From Siphonodentalium dalli (lineage: Eukaryota; Mollusca; Scaphopoda; Gadilida; Siphonodentaliidae), in NCBI GenBank assembly GCA_032622095.1, contig CP136068.1:127973989-128037988 (forward strand): DNA of 64,000 nt, read 5' to 3'. This document shows positions 23,661 through 35,227 of this stretch, piece by piece. Position 1 is the stretch's first letter; every line of letters starts with the position of its first letter. The notes under the pieces are model-generated. The model was not told the origin of the DNA. It worked only from the letters and a program-made list of their open reading frames with translations, and searched no databases. The position numbers and the translations under genes are program-made.

Positions 23661-25780
23661 GCTCCTGTTTCGAGATACTTATGGGTCTACTGATGTATCA
23701 TCACCATCTATGTGTTTGCTATGTGTGCAGTCTCTTCCAGTCTGGGGATGCTGTCTTGAAATGATTGTCTGTGTTAATGTGAAATGCGATGTTACCCAGA
23801 GCTGTGTTAGGCTTATGCATGAAGTTTGCAAAAATGCTATGAAGACTTATACAGGTAATATGAACTTTCCATTGACCCTGCCCACCAGGAAGGAGAATTC
23901 ATTGACTGCCAAAGCTGACTATATCAATTTAATGTCAAAAGGCTCGTGGACAGTTATCTTGAAATAGACCACTTTTACCCTCTGATAGCTATTTCCCATT
24001 GTTCAGGCGATTTCACTAGTTCCTAGGGCTATATTTGAAGATTAAGGTTTTCGTCATTCCATCCTTATTTTTCACAGGTATATTTGGATTGAGACATTTG
24101 ACTTGACATTCAGCTAGGATTCCCGGAGGCGAGAGCACACCTTGTTAGGAGCTCAATCACTGTTTTAGCTCCAAATTCATCAGGGCAGGCACCCTTTATC
24201 CGTTGCACGCGAATATGTGGCGATTTGCTTTTTATGACTACTTTGTGGTGGGTTGCCAGGTGCACAATGCAGTTGGCTGGCTCTTTAGCGGATGGCAAGT
24301 TTGGTCAAGGTGGCCACGGCGGATTACACCCTACATCCCGATGATCACTAATTACTCACCGGCCTAGAATGGATGAACTTCATGTTTTTCACACATAATA
24401 TTCAATAATCAACAAAGTTCTCGTCAGTATAACCTCTACGATTGTATCTGATACCGACAATTTCTCGATTACTTTATATTTACATTTTATAAACCGTAAT
24501 TTTCTTCGCGATGTTTTCTTACAGTGCACCAAACTAGAATTGACCGGAAGCGAACCCCCACCGTGAGTCCGTCGTGAAATATGACATATTTCGTCGGAAT
24601 ACGGTACTTTCCCATTTATAAATTTGTTTTTTAAAATATAAAACATGTAATTTTTCTATTTATGTTATTTGGGTAATAATACGAATCTTGTAATCTCGCT
24701 TTCGACTGGAGTAGTACTTCTAAACTTAGAGTATCAACATTTTAATCTGTAATCGGCACATAACTTATATAAATCGTGGATAATCAGGCAATGAAATTAA
24801 TTCCAACGACTTCAACAAACTGTCAGCATCTATTTAACATCATACATTTGCCCGATGGAAGGATCGATTTGCTTTCGGGGCAGATTTTCATGTACCTGCC
24901 ACGAATTCATAAATGACAACATCAGGAACATGTGTCTACAATAGAAATATGGCGACTAGCTCCCCAAGGAAAACTGACTGACAGGTTTTAGCGGACTTTT
25001 TTCACACGTTACCGTAAACACTAATCAAAAGAATTGTTCCTTGGCTCTTCATGGTATGTCACTTTTCATAATGGACTGCCTAAAGATACTGTTGAGGTAT
25101 AGTTTTTTTTTACATTTGACTGCCCAAACATTGTCATAATATTGCAGATATATTCTGTTTCCAAGTCACTTTTCTGGTACATAAAGCTTTTAGTTCACAT
25201 CTATTAGTGGCTCCCCCTTTACCCCGATGTATGCTCTAATTTTTCTCATGTTATGTCTATTTATGTCTGATTTTAGGTGGACAAGGGCAATTTTGTCAGC
25301 CCGTTTTTTAGACATTTTTCATGAAACAGACTTTTCCATCCCCTTAATTCAATTCCGTTGGTTTATTCTGGTCATCATATAGGATATTACCGATGTTACT
25401 ATTACAAAATCTGTTACATAATATTTATGTATGCGGGCACATAGGTTATCTTGTAGATTGAGCGGATTTCTACGTCACTATGGTCATGTTCACAATAATT
25501 ATTATTTTAGATTTGATCATTGTGTTCCAGTGAGTGGGGTTTGTGCTATGAGTGCTAATTAGCCTCACGAGGACTGAACTCGTTTGGGTCGTGATTCTTT
25601 TGCGATAACTTTACTCAGACGAGATTGGTTGCATAAATGCTTACTTTTCAATGAATTTATAGTAACTTATGCCTTCCTTCAAGGTTGGGCAGACCATTTG
25701 CCATGGCAGGATTCTCATCGTGACAATTCATACTATATGGGTATCACCCGCAGTCTATCAATATCCTAGGAATTTTGAGT
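23661..25780. other. Interior of the YR element, nothing recognised
   Basis: No gene domain is visible. Frames at 23710-23967 (plus), 24110-24298 (minus) and 24389-24646 (minus) have no recognisable motif and no reverse-transcriptase signature. Composition resembles the surrounding AT-rich genome, unlike the GC-rich 31.9-33.9 kb end. Confidence 0.4.
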
Positions 25781-26330
25781 AGATACCACCACATTGCGAC
25801 CGGTTGCCATAGCAACTTCTTTGCGGAAATTTATGATGTTGGGGGCTGTAATTTCGCTATATGACGTTTATGTTTGAATAAAATATAAATGGTTTTCCTA
25901 AAGCTAAATGATCCAGGGCTATTTTCCACCATCTGAAACTAACCTTGCTCTCAAATCTTCCTTCAGACTGTGGGCGCCATTCAAAATGGCCACCGAACTA
26001 CCCTTTCTAATGTTAAAATGCTTACGTTTATATAATTTTATAGCCACGTACGCGTTAATTTCATGCTGTGTCCGACTATTTGACATGACAGAATTATCCA
26101 GGTGACCACTCATAATATACGGGTCATCAGTCGTGGTCTATAAATCTTCCAAAATAATTTGGTCAATGCCCCCAAATTGCGTCCGGTTGACGGGGCAACC
26201 CATTTTCGGAAAGTTATGCGTTTTGCGGCTGTAATTGCGCTATACGAGATGTCGACATGCGACATTTTGAATCAAAAGCAATTAATTGCCACAAACTATG
26301 GTCCAGGAATATATTTAAAATGCTCGCGTT
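25781..26330 (+). repeat. Diverged tandem duplication, about 370-bp period
   Basis: Two copies share attgcgaccggttgccatagc / attgcgtccggttgac, cggaaatttatg / cggaaagttatg and ggctgtaatttcgctata / ggctgtaattgcgctata. The second copy lies in a 124-codon frame (26159-26533) absent from the first, which argues against that frame being coding. Confidence 0.6.
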
Positions 26331-27640
26331 TCTTTGTCTTTCCGCGGAAGTGGTCAAGATTCGCCTGCCATGGAGATTTCCGACCGAAATCTTGTCTACG
26401 CGTCTATGGGTTCGGCTCCTCGGCGCTAACATTTTGGAACAATGACGTCACGAAGTCACGCGACCCCCACGTGCCGCCAAAGATATGTTACATCTTCCTG
26501 GACCCCTCGCTGCGTGATCGGCCTATCTACTGAATACCTGATACTAGGCGCAAACATTTTATTATAACCGATTCATTCGCTTATTTCAAGTGCATGGATT
26601 GGGAAACGGACAACAAGTCTCAGCCTTTTCCGACGACATTCGGCAAGTTCCTTGTTACGTGCGCTCGCACAACAGTATGGCGATCAGACAGATTCGTACC
26701 TTGGTGTCACTCTACTCCGTTTCACTCCATGACGTCACCAAAACCGACGTAACACCTCGTGGCGTTCTGACATTTTTACTGTGCCGCGTTTTTGCTATGT
26801 TTATTTTATGTGTTGTTTTCGATTATTTGTTTGTCGCCGATATCGCCATTTTTCGGGATTCCCTGTTTCTCTATTTAAAACTGGCATGATCGTAATGAGC
26901 CTCGGTTTCGATTTTTTCTCTCAGGTCAAAATACGTCGGAGTTCTGACAAAAATAGATCGACCTACATTTTCTCGATCAGCACTCTACATCAAAGAGTCT
27001 ATAGACTCCTTCGGGACCTACATAGACTCCTTCATTTGGGTATTTTTACTAATAATTGGGAAGTTTTATCATTTTTGGTTCGTGCGTAGACCTCTTTTAA
27101 TCATGCGGGAATAGAGACATTCAAAACGCGATTTCGTAATTCGACGCAATAGGCTGAATAGCCTAACCTTCAACCGAGTTCCGGGTCAAATACGACGAAT
27201 GACGTAACACAAAACAAAACGCATTTGTTGACACCGTTTGAAGAGTTTATTAATACATAACATGATCGTTATTGATTAATTGTTGATTAATTATTGATTT
27301 TATTGTTGCATATTGGCTGTTATCAATATTTACTCAAATGGTATTACTTATTTCTTATAATTGCTCCTTTGGTCAACTTTGACTATCGGAAAATGTCACT
27401 GAAAATATGCCGCTGAAAAAGAAAAAAAAATGTAATCGATATTAAAGTCTCATCCTTTAGGCAACATGGAATTGGTTTTAATTACTTAAATGATTAATAT
27501 AGTAATTTGCCTTTTATCTGTGATGAAATGAGAAATGGCAATTGTCTTGTTTTGCTAACATTAAATTAAATTAAATAAATTGAGTAAAATACAGTGAAAT
27601 TATTTTTTAATTATTTTTTATTACATTTTTGCGCGCGTTG
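26331..27640. other. Interior of the YR element, nothing recognised
   Basis: Frames at 26590-26889 and 26781-27089 have no recognisable domain. The stretch 27240-27640 is strongly AT-rich with attgatta-type runs. Confidence 0.4.
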
Positions 27641-27649
27641 GCATCTCTC

Positions 27650-28363
27650 TGAGTGCATTCTAGTTTCTTTTTGGTTTCGGGAGTTACATAATTGCAGTAA
27701 GGTCTGCGAGTTTGGTCTTTGACCGTATCAAGGGCGAATATTTCTAAGTCTCGGCTCGTGAATTTGTTGGCACTTCAGTATAACGGGGCATTCATCGACC
27801 AGTTCCACATTCCAGGGGGCACATTGTCGTTACGAGTAGTCAACATTGTACAATGAGGCCTGTTCAACGGGTAGTTTGTGATTTCCTTTCGGAACATCAG
27901 CCGTCTGTGTACATATCTGTTGTGGTCCTGCGATGTCGTGTTCTCTTTCGGAAGTGGTCTTCATACTTATATCAACTGCGAACTTGCTTGTTTTCGAGAG
28001 GGATTTCCCCCACTCCTGGATAACTCCGTCGCGTACTTTGCGATTGCAGGACGAGGTACAGCGATTAGGGCTTTTCACATTCGGATTGGTCCAGACATTC
28101 CTCATCCCCAAAGAATTAATTGTGTTGCGGATCTCCATCATCAACTTACTGTTAAAATATCCAGTGTGCCACAAGGCCATCATTACATCATATAATTTAG
28201 TGTGATTCTGTTTATGGGCATACAAATTAGTCTGGCCCATTGCGAGATATATGAGGCCAGATTTCATTTTCACGGTTCTAGGGCACATCCCAAGTTTGAC
28301 ATACACGAAGGACGTTGATGTGGATTTTTTCCCCCCACCCCTACTGTGACTTTCAGAATCCAT
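27650..28363 (-). pseudogene. LINE reverse-transcriptase protein, C-terminal fragment (fossil)
   Basis: Read leftwards from 28363, a 177-codon frame ends at a stop at 27830-27832. Its second half resembles the region after the reverse-transcriptase fingers and palm in metazoan LINE ORF2 proteins. Landmarks are GMRNVWTNPNV (a 'G..xVW.NQ' block), a VIQEWGKSLSKTSKF stretch and GNHKLPVE. The same frame continues past the stop with C-x-P-W, VDECP and LKC, matching the cysteine-containing tail that usually follows (C..C...DE.H....C). The polymerase domain itself is absent. It lies inside the YR element, opposite in strand to the YR gene. Assignment is by motif recognition. Confidence 0.65.
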
Positions 28364-30190
28364 TTTTCTTGCTTTTCGAACCGAGCTAGATTATCATACC
28401 CCCCCCCCATCTCCGATTCGTTCGCCATAATGGGGTTACGAGTAATTGATTTTTCGTAGCCTTCCAGAATTCTCTTTGCTCAGTTTGTGAGTTCTGGCGT
28501 TAATGAGTAGTGCATAGGTTGCGTTTTAGTTTCATTCAATACCCCTAATATCGTTTTCAAAGTAATTTGATTTCACCATGTTTTTGTTGTTTGTTAGTTT
28601 GTTTTTCTCGTCGGGGAAAGTTGTACCTGCAGGCAATTATACTGCCCACATTCAGTTGGCTGCCGGTTGCGCGGTTATATCTAACCGAAGGGGTTACAAT
28701 GTAATGTTTATTTTTTCAGTACCATGTCGAAATAGTAGTTGCGTCATAATACAGAATATTACAGGCGGGGTATACATTACGATGGATAAGATATACATCT
28801 TCACGTGCACATACCTTTCATCGGGACAACGATTGTCCCGCGGTTACACACCTAAACTGTAGATTCTCTCCCCTGTCAACGGATACCGTGGTTGTTGGTT
28901 CCTATCTACTATCTGCGTCGTCGTTTTCGGTGGCATTTTTCCTTTATTTGGAAGTCTGTGGCAGTCAGGGTTCGCGCAAAAAAAAAAAAAATTGGTCAAT
29001 CAATACCATTAATTTCAGGATACTCTTACATCGTAATTATATTAGTGGTGTTTTATAAGGGGAGGGACAGTTAACGCCTCTATTTAGATGCAGTTAATAT
29101 CATAGCATTAGTACTGATGGTTGGAGGGATTACTAATCCTCCTGTGATGTGCCCTACTGAAGGAGAAACCGTTCTACCATTGTATTGTTCGGTGATTGGC
29201 TTATTATTGTATGATAAACCACAATAGAGATGCGAGTATTTATAATTATTAACTAACTGCCTTCTATCGATATCAAAAGACGTTCAAACAGCGAGTGTCG
29301 AAACATATGACTTGATAAAAATGGTACTATCAGGGATAACATTTGGCATCTGCTCCAATACTTTGGCAAAAAATATTTTTATTTGGCAAATTATTTGGCA
29401 AAAGTAAATTTCGGTCCAGCGCGGACCCTGGTGGAAGTGTTCTGGATGGCACATTTCCCGGGGTGCAAGTATCCGGATTGTCATTGTCGGGTAAGTTGGG
29501 TACAGTTTGCATACAACTGTCTCATATACAGGTTATAGTACTGCCTCAATGTCCCATATATTCCTTGCCGTTGTTGTAGCGTCACTAGTCAGGAGGGGCT
29601 TGATTTTTCTCCCCGTATCAGCATACTGTTGTACACGATCAGAAGGGCCATTGGTTTATTAATCGACTATCCCTCCACTCAGTGACTCCGTCTTGTACAC
29701 GGCCATTAGTAATTCAGGTTATGCCTTTTGATGGTTCCAGTCATGAATTAAAGACATATTATGGACTTGTTCGGGTGTGTTAAACTTTTAAGTTAGTATT
29801 CATGCAGTATGCCAACTGGAGGAATGTAGCAATCGACTAAATCGCAGAAATTCTCAAGCTAATCGGCCGTAGCTCTTTATATAAAACATCACCAGCAATA
29901 CGCTCAATTGTAAATATTTACTTCTCGATTCGGGACACAAATATCGGCGACTAAGCAACCAACCGATTTGTCATGGAGAGACGCTGGATTTAATTAATAT
30001 ATCATAATGACAGTGTCTTCTATCAGTTTGGATTTATATAAAACACAAACAAAACACAAGATGTCAGCATAACTCACTCTAACAAACGGGTTAGGAGGTA
30101 CTCACACGTGAGTCAGCACTTCTCCTTCTTCCCGGGGCGGACAGCTCGGGTGGCCCGTGCACTCGTATAGTTACAGGTTGTACAAAATCG
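28364..30190. other. Interior of the YR element, one short transposon end
   Basis: Contains a poly(C) run (about 28400), a poly(A) run (28980-28991) and the hAT-like end at 29341-29442 (separate entry). The 94-codon frame at 28578-28862 starts with a hydrophobic stretch but shows no domain. Confidence 0.4.
29341..29442 (-). mobile_element. ttggcaaa-type transposon end, fragment
   Basis: Contains tttggcaaaaaatattttta and tttggcaaattatttggcaa and ends cggtccagcgcggaccctgg. On the minus strand that is cagggtccgcgctggaccg, close to the right end of the 21.5-22.9 kb insertion. Related ends lie near 49197-49237 and 61992-62092. Confidence 0.5.
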
Positions 30191-30830
30191 GTCCCCCATG
30201 ATAGGTTGCTCTTTGAACTCGGATGGGAGAAGCTGGACAGTAGGCGGTATGTTAAACGAATGAGTATATTTTACGATATTGCAAACAGCAAAGCCCCCGC
30301 CTACTTAACTCGGCTTCTTCCGTCACAGGTTAAGGATAACTGTGCTTACGTACTGTGAAATGCATCAAATTTAAATCGTCCCATTTCAAATAGCAAATGA
30401 ATAGATAAAACTTTCTTCCCCATATGCGTTATGGATTGGAACAAATTGGCTGACAAAAAAACAAAACAAAAAACAATAGGAAGAAACATTCCACTCGATA
30501 GGTTCAAGAAAGCACTAGTAACTACGCCATTACAACTACCAACATGTTTTTCATATGGTAAACGGCTATTAAACATCCTTCATTGTAAACTGAGGTGTGA
30601 ATGTGGTAATCTACAAGCTGATAAACTTAAAAAATGATATAGCAATTTCTGCTACAGGTAGGTGTGGACATTCTGTAGCAAATGCTTTCCACTATTTTTT
30701 TGATTGCCACCCACACTTTGAAGAAAGAATTACACGCCGTAATAAACTTCTGCGCTTAATATACAGTCAGTTAAGGCACTTATATTTGGGGACCCGAACT
30801 TAGAACAATTATAAACTGAACATATCTTTC
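30190..30830 (+). pseudogene. LINE ORF2 C-terminus (fossil)
   Basis: The frame reads FELGWEKLDSRRYVKR (about 30210-30260), then FYDIANSKAPAYLTRLLPSQ, then DWNKLADKK (30431 onward) and LDRFKKAL. These match in order the conserved tail of metazoan LINE ORF2 proteins (GW..L..RR, Y.I..P.YL, WN.L, FK..L). It continues with GKRLLNILHCKLR. A one-base slip in an A run near 30628 moves the frame, after which AFHYFFDCHPHFEER appears, the usual 'EsaeHyfF.C' block. Stops at two upstream positions also break the frame. It lacks the polymerase domain and is a decayed 5'-truncated copy. It lies inside the YR element, same strand as the YR gene. Confidence 0.85.
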
Positions 30831-31224
30831 AAGCTGTGAAAAATTACTTACGAGATACAACTCAAGAGGAAAATCCGACAAAGTTCTGTTAAGACGCTCG
30901 AATCATTTGAATGCAAATTGTACAAATGTTAACAATGCACCATGAGGTACATGTATCACAATTAAAACAGCTACTTGAAATCATTAATGAAATTCTTTAG
31001 AATTGGTGGGGTGCTGAGACTACACACTATACTTCAAATAGTATACAATGATACACTGTATGTATACACTTGTACATTATGTTATACCTATCGTGTTGAC
31101 AACCCACATTATTATGTATCAGTGTTAAAACGGAAATTGGGAGAGGGGGTTATTTATAAGTGGATCGCACTTGTCCTCCAATCCCAATATGTATTGTTAT
31201 ATACTTATTGGTAATAAATATGTT

Positions 31225-31640
31225 TAAACCAAACTCGGTTAGGTAATATTCCTCATGGGGAGTGGTGTCGCGGTGATCGTAGGGTATACATAGGGTCGTG
31301 GTCCGGTTTGACCACTTGTTTGTCCGTCCGTCCGTCCGTCTGTCGGTAGACACTTTACGCATGGTGCTATAACTGACCTATTTTCACGCTGATCGGTGCC
31401 AAATATTGCGCATGAATTTCTCCGCACCAAATACAAAACGAAGTCGATTATGGGCTTGATCCGATAAATTTTAAAGGATTATGCCCCCTTTGCCATTGAA
31501 ATCATGCATGCTTCGACAATTCAACCATTTTTCAGCTGTTAGGTTCCATAAACTTGGTCTGAGTTTCTCAACGCACGACTACAGATCGAGTTCGAATATG
31601 GTTTGATCCGATATTCTTCATGACGTTCCGCCCCTTTGAT
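31225..31640 (+). repeat. gtccgtccg dispersed repeat, copy 3
   Basis: Contains tccgtccgtccgtccgtctg, agacactttacgcatggtgc, tataactgacc and later atcgagttcgaatatggttt, gatccgatattc. The order matches copies at 21.8, 22.4 and 63.8 kb. Confidence 0.8.
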
Positions 31641-32077
31641 TATTTTCTTCCTGTCTGACAATATATCTTAGTTACACAGTATGCACTGTCCCGGTAGACT
31701 GTTAAATCCGGTTTACAATGCCATGCAGTTTTTCCCCACATGTGTGTTGGCCATCAGATGCGATATCATTGAGGGGAAGGTTTCTGCTATCATTTTTATA
31801 CGCATGGTTATTTCCATTGCAGCTTGAGGCCTAACCTGGTTTTACTGTTTAGTAGCATTACTGTTGGTGGTTAATGCAGTGATTGTGTTAAGTAGATGGT
31901 TGGTTGCATCAGCTACCCTAGTTGGTGTGGGCGCTCGCCATGATGTACCGGTGGGTTTTGGTGCATCATTCGGTGGTCTCCGGGCTATAACGGTCGCCAT
32001 CCGGTACGGCGTTCTGGCCGGGGCGTCGGTTACGCCTCTTTTTCTGACCTTAGTACTTGTTTTCTCCTTTTTTTCAG

Positions 32078-32425
32078 ATGCCAAACGCGACAGCAATGAC
32101 CAGACACCGAATAGTACCCGATGTCCCGGTGGACGTGGTTCGACCATCGCGGGTGACCAGGCATGCATTACCAGCCGGCATCCCTGCCCATTCGAAGGGG
32201 ATGCCCGCCAGGAGTGGTACATATTCTACGGCCGCGCCTACAATTGTTCGTCCCGTACGGCCGCGGGTCACGCGTGTGCCTGGCAGTGTGCGTCATAGGT
32301 CGGTGCGGTCGACTACAGCTTCATCGGTTGGTGCGAGATCGTCGCGTGGTCGGGCGCGTGCTGTGGTCATGCCCGAGGAGGTTGCATCGGTGGCTGCTTC
32401 GGCCGATACTCGCGGGGAAGCCGAA
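32078..32425 (+). CDS. Basic Arg/Ser/Thr/Pro-rich protein of the YR element (uncertain)
   Basis: A 116-codon frame opens MPNATAMTRHRIVP just after ttctcctttttttcag, a good splice-acceptor-like tract, and ends two bases before the recombinase frame. It is rich in Arg, Ser, Thr, Pro and Val and has no recognised domain. The GC-rich composition matches the recombinase downstream and differs from the rest of the interior. By position it could be the element's first protein (gag-like in Ngaro/DIRS elements) or an N-terminal extension of the recombinase after splicing. Longer frames overlapping it on both strands (31842-32768) are also open because of the base composition, so coding status is uncertain. 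Confidence 0.35.
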
Positions 32426-32427
32426 TA

Positions 32428-33598
32428 GTGTGTTTTCCGGGCCAGGATAGCGGGCCTCTCCTCTCAATCCCGTTAGTGCATTCTGCAGAGGACAAGGCGC
32501 GTCTGGCTCCAAAATTGCAGGACGCATGGCTGGGACTTGGTGGCATCGTCTCCCCTTCAGGGTGCCGCGGTCCCTCGTCGGCATTAGGACAGCCACAGAC
32601 TAACGCTACCGTGGCTTCTGATCTCGAAATTCCACCGGCTAGCCCCATGGGCCGACCCGGAACCGACTCCGTTGCCTGCGTCGCTGACCATCGACACCTT
32701 GTGGGAACTATGACTCGGCTACTCGATGCTGCCCTTACTTGTTCATCTCGGCAGTATACGCCCGGCACTGGTGTTTTTTTGTTTCAGTTTGCTTCCCGCT
32801 TTAACGTCCGACCGTATCCGCCAGTTAACGTGAGCACGCTGGGGCTCTTTCTCGCACATCTTTTCCAGATCGGGTATAGCACCGCCACGGTGCGTAGTGT
32901 TTTGTCGGTCATCACATATCAGCACAAAATTCAGGGCTTAGCGACTCCCACTACACATTTCGGATTCACAAAATGCTCGCGGGCTTTCAACGCTTGCGCC
33001 CGAGCGGCGACTCGCGCCGACCAATTACTCTTCCCATGTTACACTCTATGATCGCTGTATTGCCCTGTTGCGTGGCATCACACACTGAATTGTCCTTTTC
33101 CGCGCACTATTCGTATTCGCGTTCTACGCACTGGCCCGTGTCTGCGAACTGTGCACGTCACTCTCTGCGCCTCATCTAAATGTCCTGCTCTGTTCTGATG
33201 TTACGGTCACGCCCGCCTCCATCGACATCTGATTCCGGCATTTCAAGCACAGTGTTAATAAATTGCCCCCAGTGGTCGCCATTGGCAAGTTAGCGGAACC
33301 AACCTTTTGTCCGCTTCGCCTAATATCCGTCTTCACTAAACATCGCGGTTCAACGGCGGGCCCTTTCTTCTGCTCACCGGACGGTCGGGGCATTACACGA
33401 GCGCATTTCAATGCCGTTCTCCGGAGGGTGTTGTCATTTCTGCGATTGGATGACCGGGATTTCAAGTCTCATTCCTTTCGGATAGGAGGGGCGCGCTTGG
33501 CAGCATCGCGGGGTTACTCCGATGAACAAATCCGGATGCTCGGGCGCTGGAACTCCGACGCATTTCGTAAGTACATCCGTCCTCCGCCGTTGTCATAA
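32428..33598 (+). pseudogene. Tyrosine recombinase (DIRS/Ngaro/Crypton-like YR), frameshifted
   Basis: YR enzymes cut and rejoin DNA at short core sites through a catalytic tyrosine. The N-terminal core-binding part is open from 32428 to about 33010 (NVSTLGLFLAHLFQIGYSTA and SVITYQHKIQG are typical of the helical SAM-like domain). The frame then shifts twice. PITLPMLHSMIAVLP (about 33018-33062) is in frame 3 and LFRALFVFAFYALARVCEL (33095 onward) in frame 2. The latter holds the first catalytic Arg (ALARV-CEL). A TGA at about 33227 interrupts frame 2. From 33263 it is open again and contains HSFRIGGA (catalytic His-x-x-Arg), LGRWNSD (Trp in the second His/Trp position) and FRKYIR (nucleophilic Tyr), ending at 33598. 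All four catalytic positions are visible, but the copy needs two frame changes and one stop read-through, so it is inactive or misassembled. Introns cannot be excluded. Confidence 0.85.
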
Positions 33599-34030
33599 CA
33601 AGAGTTCCGCGATTGCACGTTTCCGTTCGTGTGTCTTGCCACCATCGTATAGCACAGTCACAGAGGCCGAGCGGGCACCCTTCCATCATTGCCGGGCGTC
33701 GTTATCTACAGTTCCGTTTGCCGACTCAACGGGCACGCTCAGTCCGATTTCCCGCGACTGGGAGGGGTTTGGTAGGGTTATCCGGCCTGTAAGTCGTGTC
33801 GCAGCACGCGTGGGGGATCACGCTGCCTGGTCTCTCCCTGTCCTTTTTTTCTTCTGTTTTCCGAACCCCCCTAATTTTCCGTTCCGAGCGGGGCACGAGC
33901 GTTGTCCGCGTATGCGCTACACAGTTTACATGGCCCTCTGGGAGGTACTTCATGGCCCGGTTTCCGTTTCCTGTCCGACCGACATCCGCCACTGCCTCTG
34001 CTGGTGGTGCGCAATGGTTGCACTGGTTTC
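33599..34030. other. GC-rich downstream region of the YR gene
   Basis: Several overlapping frames on both strands are open here (33522-34122), as expected for GC-rich DNA. None has a recognisable domain. Confidence 0.4.
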
Positions 34031-34530
34031 ACTGTGCTAGTGATGGTTTTTTGGTTGTTAATATTCTTTTTTTTTTAAGCGCTCATCAGTCTCTGGTAGC
34101 GCCGGTTTCACTGTTCCAGTGATGGTTTTTTGGTTATTTATTTTTCACTGTCTAGTGATGGTGGTGGTGCTTTTTTTTTTTCATGCGCTCACCAGCCTCT
34201 GGTAGCGCCGGTTTCACTTTTATAGTGATGGTTTTTTGGTTGCGCTCACCAGTCTCTGGTAGCGCTGGTTTCACTGTTCCAGTGATGGTTTTTTGGTGGT
34301 TAATATTTTTTTTTTAAGCGCTCATCAGTCTCTGGTAGCGCCGGTTTCACTGTTCCAGTGATGGTTTTTTATTTCTTTAATTTTCACTGTTTACAGTGAT
34401 GTTTTTTTTTTGTTCTTTATTTTTCACGGTTGGTTTTTTGGCGATTTTTTTTCTCGCGCTCATCAGTCTCTGGTAGCGCCGGTTTCACTTTTATAGTGAC
34501 TGTTTTTGGTGGGGTTTTTTTCAGCGCTAA
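34031..34530 (+). repeat. Minisatellite inside the YR element, 3' region
   Basis: About five to six copies of a unit of roughly 80-100 bp: gcgctcatcagtctctggta, gcgccggtttcactgttcca, gtgatggttttttgg, then a T run. Each unit carries the small hairpin tcactgttccagtga. Spacing varies because of the T runs. Confidence 0.85.
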
Positions 34531-34694
34531 TCAGTCTCTGGGGTTGCGGTGGGTTTTCTCATTTCCCCGCCCTGGCGTTGCGTAATTTTACACTTTCTTT
34601 TTATAGGTGGGTTATTTTCTCAGTCTTTCTACTGGTATTTTATTGGCTTCTGGTGGGTGTATGCCGAGCTCGCGTCCAACACTTCACTCGGCAA

Positions 34695-34877
34695 GTGGCG
34701 TGGTACACCCAGGTTGCATATTGTTCAATCGGGGCCGCGCCACATGCCGATGGTTGTCATAATTTCGGTAATTCGATTAAAGAATTGCCATTACGCAAAT
34801 ATGTCTTAGTCTTTAATTATTTAGCCCACCAGTGGTACCCAGGGAATTGTCGTAAAGTAGGGAGATAGGATATAAAA
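34695..34877 (+). repeat. Split direct repeat B1
   Basis: 183 bp from gtggcgtggtacacccaggt to gagataggatataaaa. It repeats at 35228-35410 with one substitution (ttatttag versus ttatgtag). It abuts A2 directly; the B1|A2 joint ggatataaaa|taaatttt is the form expected for a circular intermediate. Confidence 0.95.
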
Positions 34878-35110
34878 TAAATTTTACGAAGGAAAAGATT
34901 TTTATAGACGGTCGACCTTAATATTGTATCGACATGCGACCTGCGACCGGGGTCAGCTGTTTATAAAGTTCGAGGTCAAGTGAACATCTGAGCGCCAACC
35001 ACGAGAAGGGCGGGTATCTTGATTGATTGATTGTCCTCGTGGTGACGTTATCGATACCCGACTGCCCATTCAAACGAATTTCGCACAGACCACAAGGTCA
35101 ATAAATTCTA
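34878..35110 (+). repeat. Split direct repeat A2
   Basis: Second copy of the 233-bp A repeat (A1 at 23428-23660). Differences are agaaag to ataaag and gttgtcg to gttatcg. The interleaved inverted repeats are intact (ccacgag at 34999-35005, gatacccg at 35053-35060). Confidence 0.95.
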
Positions 35111-35227
35111 CCCGCCATCCCACCCCCTTCAGGTGTGGGCCTTTGGCCCACCACTCCCTCCAGTGACTGGTTAGTGCTTGGTTTGGCACGGCCCGGTGCC
35201 GTGCCATACCTTTTTTGGTTTAGGCGT
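35111..35227 (+). other. GC-rich spacer between A2 and B2 with hairpins
   Basis: Holds gtgggcctttggcccac (7-bp arms, 3-nt loop) and ggcacggcccggtgccgtgc, an imperfect palindrome. Canonical Ngaro elements have A2 and B2 adjacent, so this spacer is a departure. Confidence 0.6.

Noticed and set aside
26159-26533. 124-codon frame inside the YR element as a cargo gene
   Set aside because: A diverged tandem copy of its first part lies just upstream without an open frame, and no domain is visible.
27878-28205. Plus-strand frames of 90-105 codons
   Set aside because: They overlap the minus-strand LINE fragment, which has the recognisable motifs.
32321-34122. Several 90-207 codon frames on both strands overlapping the recombinase
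   Set aside because: Except for the frames carrying recombinase motifs, they are openness caused by high GC; no domains were recognised.
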